Source: Flavobacteriaceae bacterium R38
GTDB lineage: Bacteria > Bacteroidota > Bacteroidia > Flavobacteriales > Flavobacteriaceae
Length of the DNA stretch: 64,000 bases
NCBI GenBank assembly: GCA_009901575.1
Contig: WXYP01000006.1
Location: 1-64,000, forward strand
Reading direction: 5' to 3'
The notes under the pieces are model-generated. The model was not told the DNA's origin, ran no database searches, and was given only the letters and a program-made list of their open reading frames with translations. Position numbers and translations under genes: made by a program. The stretch's first letter is position 1. Each line of letters starts with the position of its first letter. Below are positions 26,143 to 34,962 of the stretch, one piece after another.

Positions 26143-26445
26143 ATGAAAATAGATATTCAATTTGTACATACGACTGCCAGTTTGGAATTACAACAATTTG
26201 TTCTTAAAAGAGTGGAAAAACTTTCAGAGAAATATCATGATATTATCAAGGCAGATGTCTTTTTGAAAGAAGAAAATGATCCGTCTCTGAAAGGAAATAT
26301 ATGTGATATTCGATTGAGTATTCCCGGGCCATTCATTTTTGCTTCTTCTAATGAAGAAAGTTTTGAAGCTGCAATAGTTGAGACGATAAACGACTTAAAG
26401 AAGCAATTGGACAAGCGGAAAGGAAAACAAAAAACGACAAGATAA
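26143..26445 (+). CDS. hpf: Ribosome hibernation-promoting factor (HPF/RaiA family, short form)
   Basis: 100 residues, the short HPF type. MKIDIQFVHTTASLELQQFV, the KVEKLSEKY-like helix and KADVFLKEE follow the YfiA/HPF beta-alpha-beta-beta-beta-alpha fold, and the C-terminus is Lys-rich as expected for a 30S-binding protein. It would stall ribosomes in stationary phase or starvation. The gene follows a DUF4136 lipoprotein gene by 10 bp and is convergent with murF. Confidence 0.85.
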   Translation: MKIDIQFVHTTASLELQQFVLKRVEKLSEKYHDIIKADVFLKEENDPSLKGNICDIRLSIPGPFIFASSNEESFEAAIVETINDLKKQLDKRKGKQKTTR

Positions 26446-26495
26446 AAAGATAACTGCTAACTGATTTTTACGATATATTTTTTAAAGAAACAATC

Positions 26496-27770
26496 TTATA
26501 AAATAGTTAAGATACGTTCCAGTGCCATGCCCCGGGAGCCTTTAATTAATAATGTGGCGTTTTCAGGAAGCTCATTTTGTATATGAAGTTTTAGATCTTC
26601 AAAAGATTTAAATTTTTTTAACTGAGTTTTGGTTTCAAAAAAGTTTTCACCGATTAAGTACGTAATCGTATTTTCTAAGATTTCCGCTTTTTCGGCAATT
26701 TTTTGGTGCTCTTCCATGGCTGTTGCTCCCAGTTCAAACATATCTCCCAGAAACGCAACTTTCTTAACGTTGGTTAGGCCGGAGAAGTTATCAAGAGCAG
26801 CCATCATACTGGTAGGGTTTGCGTTATAAGCATCTAAGATAATTTTATTTGAACCTTTTTGAATGAGTTGAGATCTGTTGTTAGACGGAATATAGTTTTC
26901 AATAGCATCTTTGATCTTATCTAAAGGTATTTTAAAATAAGTACCAATAGTAACAGCTAAAGCGATGTTGTTGGCATTGTAGCTCCCTATAAGTTGAGAG
27001 TTTATTTTAGTACCATTAACTTTTAATGAAACAAACGGATTTGTGGTTACACTTTCGATATTTACATCTGAAGAAGATTGAATACCAAACCCGTATTTAT
27101 GCGAATACGTATTAAGTTTATTTTTTTGAATACTATCGTCTTCATTATAAAAAATGTGTTTCTTATTATTTTTTAAATGATCATAGAGTTCGCTTTTTCC
27201 CTTTATAACCCCTTCAACACCACCAAAACCTTCCAGATGCGCTTTTCCAAAGTTAGTAATCAAACCATAATCGGGTTCAGCGATACTACACAAAAAATCA
27301 ATTTCTTTTAAATGATTGGCCCCCATCTCGACTATGCCCAACTGGGTATGTTGATCCATAGTTAATAATGTAAGAGGAACACCAATGTGATTATTTAAAT
27401 TTCCTTGAGTAGCAGTAGTTTTAAATTCTTTAGAAAGTACCGCATTAATGAGTTCTTTAGTAGTAGTCTTACCATTACTTCCTGTCAGGCTTATTATAGG
27501 AACATTGAGATGTTTTCTATGAAAATTAGCTAATTGTTGAAGCGATGATAAAACATCATCAACCAAAATCATATTTTTTGATGTGTTATAGTTTATTTCA
27601 TCTATAACTGCATAAGAGGCTCCTTCAGCTAATGCTTTTTCTGCAAACTTATTACCATTAAAATTCTCTCCTTTTAAGGCAAAGAAAATACAGTCTTTTT
27701 CAATTTTACGGGAGTCTGTAGAAATTGTTTTACAGTTTAAAAACAGGTCGTGTAGTTCATTAATACTCAT
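26496..27770 (-). CDS. murF: UDP-N-acetylmuramoyl-tripeptide--D-alanyl-D-alanine ligase
   Basis: The 424-residue protein has the Mur ligase layout. An N-terminal UDP-binding domain contains STDSRKIEKDCIFFALKGENFNGN, typical of MurF/MurE (the segment is within residues 17-42). The central domain has the P-loop SLTGSNGKTTTKE, and the C-terminal domain includes ILDAYNANPTSM, a MurF signature. It adds D-Ala-D-Ala to the cytoplasmic peptidoglycan precursor. It follows gldJ on the same strand, as in other flavobacteria, with a terminator between them. Confidence 0.95.
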   Translation of the reverse strand: MSINELHDLFLNCKTISTDSRKIEKDCIFFALKGENFNGNKFAEKALAEGASYAVIDEINYNTSKNMILVDDVLSSLQQLANFHRKHLNVPIISLTGSNGKTTTKELINAVLSKEFKTTATQGNLNNHIGVPLTLLTMDQHTQLGIVEMGANHLKEIDFLCSIAEPDYGLITNFGKAHLEGFGGVEGVIKGKSELYDHLKNNKKHIFYNEDDSIQKNKLNTYSHKYGFGIQSSSDVNIESVTTNPFVSLKVNGTKINSQLIGSYNANNIALAVTIGTYFKIPLDKIKDAIENYIPSNNRSQLIQKGSNKIILDAYNANPTSMMAALDNFSGLTNVKKVAFLGDMFELGATAMEEHQKIAEKAEILENTITYLIGENFFETKTQLKKFKSFEDLKLHIQNELPENATLLIKGSRGMALERILTIL

Positions 27771-27785
27771 AAAAATAAAAGTATA

Positions 27786-27818
27786 AAAAAAGCGCTGTAT
27801 AATCAGCGCTTTTTTTAA
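27786..27818 (-). terminator. Terminator downstream of gldJ
   Basis: AGCGCTG (27791-27797) pairs with CAGCGCT (27804-27810); A/T runs on both sides extend the helix. Read on the minus strand it ends in a T-run right after gldJ and just before murF. Confidence 0.85.
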
Positions 27819-27833
27819 ATATTACTCAGGATT

Positions 27834-29483
27834 TTATCCTCTAGGCGTTTTTTTCTTTTTCGATTTAGAACCAACTCTGGACATCGCACATCTAAATCCG
27901 ATGTAGTCGGTTGCCATATATTGTGGAAGGTATCTTCTTTGTGCAGGATCCAGCCAATAAGCACGATCTCTCCAGGATCCTCCTTTATAAACCCTTACTT
28001 CATCATCAACCAAAGTAGTACGAGCTGTTTTGTCGTATTCTCTAATAAGGTTTCCGGTAGAATCTTTACTTACTTTATGTTTTGGAGAATTGTACATACG
28101 TTTAGTATCTACTTCTTCATCTTCATCCTGGAATCTATCAAAATACCTGGTAGAACTATAATCTCCATCTCTATATCCTCTGTTATCACTTTCTGAGAAG
28201 TTAGATCTTAAATAAGCGTCGTCTTTAGTAATTGCTACAGTAGCTAATTCTCCAGGTAAATCTCTGGCTACTATTCTACCATTACTCAATGTATCGTATA
28301 CAATATTGTCTGCACCTACTATTGCAACTTTACCGTCTTTACCAATAGTAGTTTTGGTATAAACATTACCACGGAAGTAGTTGAAATCATTAGCTTCATC
28401 GTCTACTATAGGTCTGTAAACATCGGCTACCCATTCTGCTACATTACCAGCCATATCATATAATCCAAGTTCGTTTGGAGGATAAGACTTTACCTGTGCA
28501 GTAATATCGGCACCGTCATCAGACCATCCGGCTATTCCACCGTAATCTCCTTTACCTTGTTTGAAGTTAGCTAACTGATCTCCTCTGGATACTCTCTTCC
28601 CGGAACGAGTATAGTCTCCCTCCCAAGGGTATTTTTTTCTACCTCTGTAATTATTGTATTCTCTTTGTCCTACCTGTGCTTGTGCTGCATATTCCCATTC
28701 TGCTTCAGTTGGTAACCTGTACTCAGGTAAAATAATACCGCTGGTTTGTTTAGCGTAGACGTTAACAGAATCTTTTTTAGATTTTGCACTTCCCTGTAGA
28801 GAGTCTATTTGTCCTCCATAAGTAGCACTAGGGTTTTGTAAATAAGCTTTTGTACTAAAAGTACTGCTGGTTCCATTATCTAGTACAGCATATTTTGTAC
28901 CTCTTTCTACAAATCCTTCTCTTTCCAGTACGGCTTCATTAACACGATCTGTACGCCATTCACTAAATTGAACAGCCTGTACCCAGTTTACTCCTACGAC
29001 AGGATATTCTGCATATGCGGGATGACGTAAATAATTGTTGGTCATCACTTCATTATATCCTAAACGATTTCTCCAAACCAAAGTATCAGGCAAAGCACCT
29101 TTGTAGATGTTTGCATATTTTGGATCTTCCGGCGGATATACCTTCTTTAAATAATCTAAATATTCAAGGTACATTACATTAGTAACTTCTGTTTCATCCA
29201 TGTAAAAGGATTGCACGTGTTGTTGTGTAGGTGTATTGTTCCAATCGTGCATAACATCGTCCTGTACTTTTCCTTTGGTAAAAGTACCTCCTTCAATAAA
29301 TACTAGCCCTGGTGCAGTCTCCTGCTCTTTAAAACTAGTATTATACTGGAATCCACCGTCTTTGTCGTTGATTTTCCAACCAGTTGCTCTGGATGTGTTT
29401 TTAGAAGTAGATTTTTTACATCCTACTACGCTCACTACTATCATTAATAATAGCAGTAGCGTTCTAATAGAATTAACTTTCAT
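27834..29483 (-). CDS. gldJ: Gliding motility lipoprotein GldJ
   Basis: 549 residues from the chosen start. A longer frame runs upstream to 29600, but the ATG at 29483 gives a proper lipoprotein signal (basic start, Leu-rich core, lipobox VSVVGC with Cys22). PGLVFIEGGTFTKG, YMDETEVTNVMYLEYL, YRLPTEAEWEYAA and YKGGSWRDR are the formylglycine-generating-enzyme/sulfatase-modifying fold found in GldJ and GldK. GldJ is needed for gliding and for type IX secretion and stabilises GldK. The next gene on this strand is murF; porV lies divergently upstream. Confidence 0.92.
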   Translation of the reverse strand: MKVNSIRTLLLLLMIVVSVVGCKKSTSKNTSRATGWKINDKDGGFQYNTSFKEQETAPGLVFIEGGTFTKGKVQDDVMHDWNNTPTQQHVQSFYMDETEVTNVMYLEYLDYLKKVYPPEDPKYANIYKGALPDTLVWRNRLGYNEVMTNNYLRHPAYAEYPVVGVNWVQAVQFSEWRTDRVNEAVLEREGFVERGTKYAVLDNGTSSTFSTKAYLQNPSATYGGQIDSLQGSAKSKKDSVNVYAKQTSGIILPEYRLPTEAEWEYAAQAQVGQREYNNYRGRKKYPWEGDYTRSGKRVSRGDQLANFKQGKGDYGGIAGWSDDGADITAQVKSYPPNELGLYDMAGNVAEWVADVYRPIVDDEANDFNYFRGNVYTKTTIGKDGKVAIVGADNIVYDTLSNGRIVARDLPGELATVAITKDDAYLRSNFSESDNRGYRDGDYSSTRYFDRFQDEDEEVDTKRMYNSPKHKVSKDSTGNLIREYDKTARTTLVDDEVRVYKGGSWRDRAYWLDPAQRRYLPQYMATDYIGFRCAMSRVGSKSKKKKTPRG

Positions 29484-30058
29484 AGAATTAAGATTTGAGT
29501 GTCTGAATTTGAGCCGCAATATAGCCATTAACATCATATTTTTAATTTCCTTCCCAAAAAATAGAATGATTATTTCAGATATTATCGGGACGAATAACAT
29601 GCTAAAAACGATTTTTTAATGGTTTTATTATTCTTTTTTAAAAAAATAAAGTGATAAAATGTTAAATCTGCTTTAGAATTAACTGATGTACAGTATTTAG
29701 CCACCAAAGACTAATTAAAATAAGTTTTTTTACTAGCTTAGAGAATAAAACCAAATCTACAAATTGTGCGTAATGAATAATAAGAAGCAAGTAGATTTAT
29801 AAATTGAGAATTATTTTAATGATTATGGTTTTTAAATATAAAAAGTGATTAAAAACCACATTTAAATAATTGAAAAATGTAAAGTTCGTATCTCTTTTTA
29901 AAAGATGCCTGAAATAACGCCTCCTATTTTAATGTTTAAAGAGAAAAGAGGTATGTTTGTATAAGAAAAAAGTTAAAAACTCGTTAATTTATAATTAGTA
30001 ATGTGTTTTATGAAAATAAACACAATCTAGATTTATTTGACATAACGTAATGCTATAC
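29484..30058. other. Long gldJ-porV intergenic region without porU
   Basis: 575 bp of AT-rich DNA lie between divergent gldJ and porV. I see no coding frame of any size. In Flavobacterium johnsoniae the porU sortase gene sits between gldJ and porV, so here it is missing from its usual place. The region must hold the promoters for both genes, but no perfect TAnnTTTG box stands out. Confidence 0.6.
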
Positions 30059-31210
30059 ATGAAAAAAATAATATTGCCCTTTCTTTTACTAGTACTAATA
30101 GTAAATCAGGTGAGTGCTCAAGATGATCAATCAAGAGTTATTTCAACAGCTGTCCCCTTTCTTTTAATTGCTGCAGATGCCAGGGCTTCCGGATTGGGTG
30201 ATATTGGAGTGGCAACTTCTCCAGATGCGTATTCTCAACAGTGGAACCCTGCTAAATATGCCTTTGCCGAAAAACAAATAGGAATAGGTTTAAGTTATAC
30301 TCCGTTTCTGGCTGAATTAGTTAATGATATTTCTTTGCTTCAAGGGAATTTCTTTAAAAGAAATGAGCGAAGTGCATTTGCCTTTAGTTTAAGGTATTTT
30401 GGACTTGGAGAGATTGAATTGAGACAAAATGCAAACGATCCGGGTGAAATTGTAAGGCCAAATGAACTTTCTGTAGATGGTTCTTATTCATTAAAATTGA
30501 GTGAACGTTTTTCTATGGCAGTAGCAGGACGTTACATCCGATCGAATTTAAGATTGCAATCTGTAGACGCCAATGCTCAGGCAGGAAATACTTTTGCAGT
30601 TGATATTGCAGGATATTATCAATCTGAAGAGATTGCTTATAATAAATTTGACGGTAGATGGAAATTTGGATTTAATATATCTAATCTGGGGCCAAAAATA
30701 AGCTTTGATGAAGGAGGACAAGAAAACTTTATTCCAACAAATCTTAAAATCGGAGGAGGTTTTGATTTTATTTTTGATGGATCTAACAGGTTAAACGTTT
30801 CTACAGAGTTTAATAAATTATTAGTACCTACTCCAAGAGATTTTGATGGAGATGGAGATATAGATTCAGAAGATAATGCACAATACCAGGAGATAGGTTT
30901 TTTAAGTGGTGTTTTTGAATCATTTGGAGATGCTCCGGATGGACTTAGTGAAGAACTTCAGGAAGTTACATGGGCATTAGGAGCAGAGTACTGGTATCAG
31001 GATTCTTTTGCACTTAGAGCAGGATATTTTAATGAGAATGAAAATAAAGGAGCAAGAAAATTCTTTACACTAGGTGCTGGTTTTCAATTTAGAGCAGCAA
31101 CCATAGATGTTTCTTATTTATTTTCATCTTCAAGTGTGAGAAATCCACTGGAAAATACATTGAGATTTTCATTGACCTTTAATTTAGGTAATGATTTTAT
31201 TGAACTCTAA
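30059..31210 (+). CDS. porV: Type IX secretion outer-membrane protein PorV (LptO)
   Basis: 383 residues from the ATG at 30059, which opens a clear signal peptide (MKKIILPFLLLVLIVNQVSA, cut before Gln); an in-frame ATG nine bases upstream is less likely. AVPFLLIAADARASGLGDIGVATSPDA is the PorV N-terminus (FadL-like barrel family) and the rest shows amphipathic beta-strands ending in an aromatic-rich terminal strand. PorV shuttles T9SS cargo from the secretion pore to the PorU attachment complex. It is followed by cdd and the pdh genes, the usual flavobacterial order. Confidence 0.93.
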   Translation: MKKIILPFLLLVLIVNQVSAQDDQSRVISTAVPFLLIAADARASGLGDIGVATSPDAYSQQWNPAKYAFAEKQIGIGLSYTPFLAELVNDISLLQGNFFKRNERSAFAFSLRYFGLGEIELRQNANDPGEIVRPNELSVDGSYSLKLSERFSMAVAGRYIRSNLRLQSVDANAQAGNTFAVDIAGYYQSEEIAYNKFDGRWKFGFNISNLGPKISFDEGGQENFIPTNLKIGGGFDFIFDGSNRLNVSTEFNKLLVPTPRDFDGDGDIDSEDNAQYQEIGFLSGVFESFGDAPDGLSEELQEVTWALGAEYWYQDSFALRAGYFNENENKGARKFFTLGAGFQFRAATIDVSYLFSSSSVRNPLENTLRFSLTFNLGNDFIEL

Positions 31211-31408
31211 TTTCTAATTTAAAAGGAGATTCTTAAAACTATATCAAAAGATAGAATATAGGTATCAATATAAGAGTTTTGTATAGAGTCCATTCATGAC
31301 GATAAAATTTTTAACAGATGAAACGAGCATGCTAAAAGTTGTATCACTTAACAGAATGATGAATTGCAAACAGCATGTAACCTTTGAAAAATAATAAAAA
31401 ATAAGCAC

Positions 31409-31891
31409 ATGAAAGAATTAAAACTAACTACTTCTTTTATTGTTTATGATGGATTGAAGGAGCTTCCCGAAGAGGTTCGTTATGTCATGGATCAGGCTAT
31501 TCTTTCAAGAGAGAAAGCTTATGCTCCGTATTCAGCATTCAAAGTTGGGACAGCAATATTGTTAGAAAATGAAGAGGTTGTAGTTGGAAATAATCAGGAA
31601 AATGCCTGTTATCCATCCGGATTATGTGCAGAACGAGTAGCTATCTACCATGCAGGAGCTGTTTATCCTGACGTTAACATAAAAACAATAGCCATTACAG
31701 TCGCTTCAAGTAACTATAAAGTAGAAGATCCTGCACCTCCGTGTGGAGCTTGCAGACAGGCAATAGCCGAATATGAAGTGAAGCAAAATACTCCCATAGC
31801 AATATACTTTATGGGGGAGACCGGGAAAATAATCAAGTCTGATTCTGTGAAAAATTTATTGCCATTCCTCTTTGATCAATCTTTTTTGTAA
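31409..31891 (+). CDS. cdd: Cytidine deaminase
   Basis: 160 residues. CAERVAIYHA has the zinc Cys and catalytic Glu of the CAE motif, and PPCGACRQAI supplies the two further zinc cysteines. AYAPYSAFKVGTA is the substrate-binding N-terminal motif. It converts cytidine and deoxycytidine to uridine and deoxyuridine for pyrimidine salvage. It stands between porV and pdhA with spacers of about 200 and 270 bp that show no clear terminators. Confidence 0.94.
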   Translation: MKELKLTTSFIVYDGLKELPEEVRYVMDQAILSREKAYAPYSAFKVGTAILLENEEVVVGNNQENACYPSGLCAERVAIYHAGAVYPDVNIKTIAITVASSNYKVEDPAPPCGACRQAIAEYEVKQNTPIAIYFMGETGKIIKSDSVKNLLPFLFDQSFL

Positions 31892-32163
31892 AAAAAGAAA
31901 AACTTCTCCCTAAAATCATTACTTTTCCCGACAAAATTAATCCCACAGAACTATTTAACTTATTTTAAGTAAAGAGATTAATTGAAATGGATTATTATTA
32001 TCTGTTTTCGTTTTATCACTTTTATTTAAAATACTATTTTTGTTATTAAAGATTAAAGACGAAACATTAATAGAGAATTACAAAGTAGATTTTAAAATAA
32101 AAATGGAGGCGTTTTAAATCCTCCTGAAAATCTTAAAACTACTGCTTAAATTAAAAAATGTAA

Positions 32164-33162
32164 ATGAAGAAAATTACAAAAGAAGTATATCTTAAATGGT
32201 ATGAAGATATGCTTTTCTGGAGAAAGTTTGAAGATAAACTAGCTGCTGTTTATATACAACAAAAAGTTAGAGGTTTTTTACATTTATATAATGGACAAGA
32301 AGCCGTACTAGCAGGTTCTTTACATGCAATGGACCTTTCAAAAGATAAAATGATTACTGCTTATAGAAATCATGTACAACCTATTGGTATGGGAGAAGAT
32401 CCAAAAAGGGTAATGGCCGAATTATTTGGGAAAGGTACAGGGACTTCTCAAGGTTTAGGAGGGTCAATGCATATTTTCTCTCCGGAAAAAGGTTTTTATG
32501 GCGGGCATGGAATCGTTGGAGGTCAAATCCCATTAGGTGCAGGACTGGCATTTGCCGATAAGTATTTTAATAAGGGAGGAGTTACTCTAACGTACATGGG
32601 AGATGGAGCGACAAGACAGGGGTCATTACATGAAACATTTAACCTGGCTATGTTGTGGAAGTTACCGGTGGTATTTATTGTAGAAAATAATGGATATGCT
32701 ATGGGGACTTCTGTAGAACGTACTGCTAATCATACGGAAATATGGAAACTGGGATTAGGATATGAAATGCCTTGCGGACCGGTAGATGGAATGAATCCTG
32801 TTAAAGTAGCAGAAGCAGTAAGTGAAGCTGTAGAAAGAGCTCGTAGCGGTGGCGGACCAACATTTTTAGAAATGAAGACATACCGATACAGAGGTCATTC
32901 TATGTCTGATGCACAACATTACAGAACAAAAGAAGAAGTAGAAGAATATAAAAAAATAGATCCGATAACACAGGTACTTGATGTGATTAAGGAGAAAAAA
33001 TACGCAACTTCAGAAGAGATAGAAGTGATTAATAAAAGAGTGAAAGATTTGGTGAAAGAATGCGAGAAATTTGCTGAAGAGTCACCATATCCGGAAAAAA
33101 ATGTTATGTATGATGTTGTGTACGAACAAAAAGATTATCCGTTTTTACCTCATAAATTATAA
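32164..33162 (+). CDS. pdhA: Pyruvate dehydrogenase E1 component, alpha subunit
   Basis: 332 residues, the length of PdhA of two-subunit E1. HLYNGQEAV, YRNHVQPI, the thiamine diphosphate motif GDGATRQGSLHETFNLA with downstream ENNGYAMGT, and the phosphorylation-loop-like YRYRGHSMSDAQHYR are all present. It performs thiamine-dependent decarboxylation of pyruvate. The E1-beta gene is not adjacent: the next gene, 5 bp downstream, is the E2 acyltransferase. This pdhA-E2 order with beta elsewhere is common in flavobacteria. Confidence 0.95.
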   Translation: MKKITKEVYLKWYEDMLFWRKFEDKLAAVYIQQKVRGFLHLYNGQEAVLAGSLHAMDLSKDKMITAYRNHVQPIGMGEDPKRVMAELFGKGTGTSQGLGGSMHIFSPEKGFYGGHGIVGGQIPLGAGLAFADKYFNKGGVTLTYMGDGATRQGSLHETFNLAMLWKLPVVFIVENNGYAMGTSVERTANHTEIWKLGLGYEMPCGPVDGMNPVKVAEAVSEAVERARSGGGPTFLEMKTYRYRGHSMSDAQHYRTKEEVEEYKKIDPITQVLDVIKEKKYATSEEIEVINKRVKDLVKECEKFAEESPYPEKNVMYDVVYEQKDYPFLPHKL

Positions 33163-33167
33163 AGATC

Positions 33168-34805
33168 ATGGCAGAAATAATTAATATGCCTAGGCTAAGT
33201 GATACCATGGAAGAAGGTGTTGTAGCAAAGTGGTTAAAAAAAGTAGGAGACAAAGTAGAAGAAGGAGATATCTTAGCTGAGATTGAAACAGATAAGGCTA
33301 CTATGGAATTTGAATCGTTTCATGAAGGAACTCTTCTTTATATTGGGGTAGAAGAAGGTGATGGTGCACCGGTAGATACGCTTTTGGCTATTATCGGAAA
33401 TCAGGGAGAAGATGTTTCATCACTTTTAAATGCAGCTCCTGCATCAGCATCAGTTCAAGAAGAAAAAGAAACACCTGTTGCAGAAGTTAAAGCAGAAGCT
33501 CCTGTAGCTGAAGTTTCAATGGCAATTCCGGAAGGAGTAGAGGTTGTAAAAATGCCTCGCCTGAGCGATACTATGGAAGAAGGTACGGTAGCTACCTGGC
33601 TTAAGAAAGTAGGTGAAGAAGTAGAAGAGGGAGATATTTTGGCCGAGATTGAAACAGATAAGGCTACGATGGAATTTGAATCGTTCTACTCAGGAGTATT
33701 ATTGCATATTGGGATTGAAGAAGGAGGTACAGCTCCTGTAGATGAGGTGTTAGCAGTAATTGGTCCAAAAGGAACCGACGTAGATAGTGTTTTAAAAGCA
33801 TTTCAATCTGGAGGTGCAGCAACAACAATTTCTTCTGAAACAACAGAAAATGTAAGTCATGAGACTGTAACCGTAACCTCGGAAGCACCGGTTGTTAATA
33901 ATGGAGAAAGAATATTTGCTTCTCCATTGGCTAAGAAAATAGCCAGTGAAAAAGGAATTGAACTGTCTCAGGTTACAGGGACAGGAGAAAATGGAAGGAT
34001 AGTGAAGAAGGATGTTGAGAATTTTACTCCGTCATCTAAACCTGAAAGTGCTCCGGTTGCAGAAGAAAAAGCTAAAGCAGACAAAACTCCTGCTTATGTG
34101 GCGCCTTTTGTTCCTGCAGGAGAAGAGAGCTTTGAAGATGTTAAGAATTCTCAAATGCGAAAAGTGATCGCTAAGCGTTTAGGAGAATCTAAGTTTAGCG
34201 CACCTCATTATTATCTTACCATTGAAGTGGATATGGATAATGCTATTGCTTCAAGAAAAATAATTAATGAATTACCAGACGTAAAAGTATCTTTTAATGA
34301 CATGGTTGTAAAGGCTTGTGCGATGGCTTTACGTAGACATCCTCAGGTAAATACAACCTGGAATGGAGATACTACACGATACAATAAACATATACATGTT
34401 GGTGTAGCTGTAGCGGTTGAAGATGGTTTAGTAGTTCCGGTATTGAAGTTTGCAGACCAAATGAATATTAATGAAATTGATATCAGGGTTCGTGACCTTG
34501 CAGGTAAAGCCAGAAATAGAAAGCTAACCCCGCAAGAAATGGAAGGCAGTACCTTTACTGTTTCTAATTTGGGAATGTTCGGAATCGTAGAGTTTACTTC
34601 TATTATAAATCAGCCAAACTCTTCAATTTTATCGGTAGGTACTATAGTTCAAAAACCTGTGGTTAGAAATGGAGAAATTGTAGTTGGTAATACCATGAAA
34701 GTAACATTAGCATGCGATCATAGAACAGTTGACGGAGCTACAGGGGCTCAGTTTTTACAAACTTTAAAAGCTTACTTGGAGAACCCGGTAACCATGTTGG
34801 CTTAA
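33168..34805 (+). CDS. pdhC: Dihydrolipoamide acetyltransferase (E2) of pyruvate dehydrogenase, two lipoyl domains
   Basis: 545 residues: lipoyl domain 1 (about 1-80), lipoyl domain 2 (about 123-205), each with the lipoylation site ETDKATMEFES, Ala/Pro/Glu-rich swivel linkers, a peripheral subunit-binding domain (about 245-280, FASPLAKKIASEKGIELSQV) and the acetyltransferase core (about 320-545) with catalytic DHRTVDG near the end. It moves acetyl groups from E1 to CoA. It follows pdhA by 5 bp and is closed by a strong terminator. Confidence 0.96.
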   Translation: MAEIINMPRLSDTMEEGVVAKWLKKVGDKVEEGDILAEIETDKATMEFESFHEGTLLYIGVEEGDGAPVDTLLAIIGNQGEDVSSLLNAAPASASVQEEKETPVAEVKAEAPVAEVSMAIPEGVEVVKMPRLSDTMEEGTVATWLKKVGEEVEEGDILAEIETDKATMEFESFYSGVLLHIGIEEGGTAPVDEVLAVIGPKGTDVDSVLKAFQSGGAATTISSETTENVSHETVTVTSEAPVVNNGERIFASPLAKKIASEKGIELSQVTGTGENGRIVKKDVENFTPSSKPESAPVAEEKAKADKTPAYVAPFVPAGEESFEDVKNSQMRKVIAKRLGESKFSAPHYYLTIEVDMDNAIASRKIINELPDVKVSFNDMVVKACAMALRRHPQVNTTWNGDTTRYNKHIHVGVAVAVEDGLVVPVLKFADQMNINEIDIRVRDLAGKARNRKLTPQEMEGSTFTVSNLGMFGIVEFTSIINQPNSSILSVGTIVQKPVVRNGEIVVGNTMKVTLACDHRTVDGATGAQFLQTLKAYLENPVTMLA

Positions 34806-34828
34806 AAATAGATTTACCAGGAATATTA

Positions 34829-34864
34829 AAAAAAGCATCCCACAATAAAGGATGCTTTTTTTAA
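34829..34864 (+). terminator. Terminator of the pdh operon
   Basis: AAAAGCATCC (34831-34840) pairs perfectly with GGATGCTTTT (34850-34859) around a 9-nt loop, followed by T residues. Confidence 0.9.
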
Positions 34865-34962
34865 ATCCTTTATTATAATTACTTCGTAAGTGTTTATTGA
34901 AAAGTAATAGATTTTAACCAAGTCTTTTATAGGCTAATCTTTATCTTATTTCGAAGATTTTT

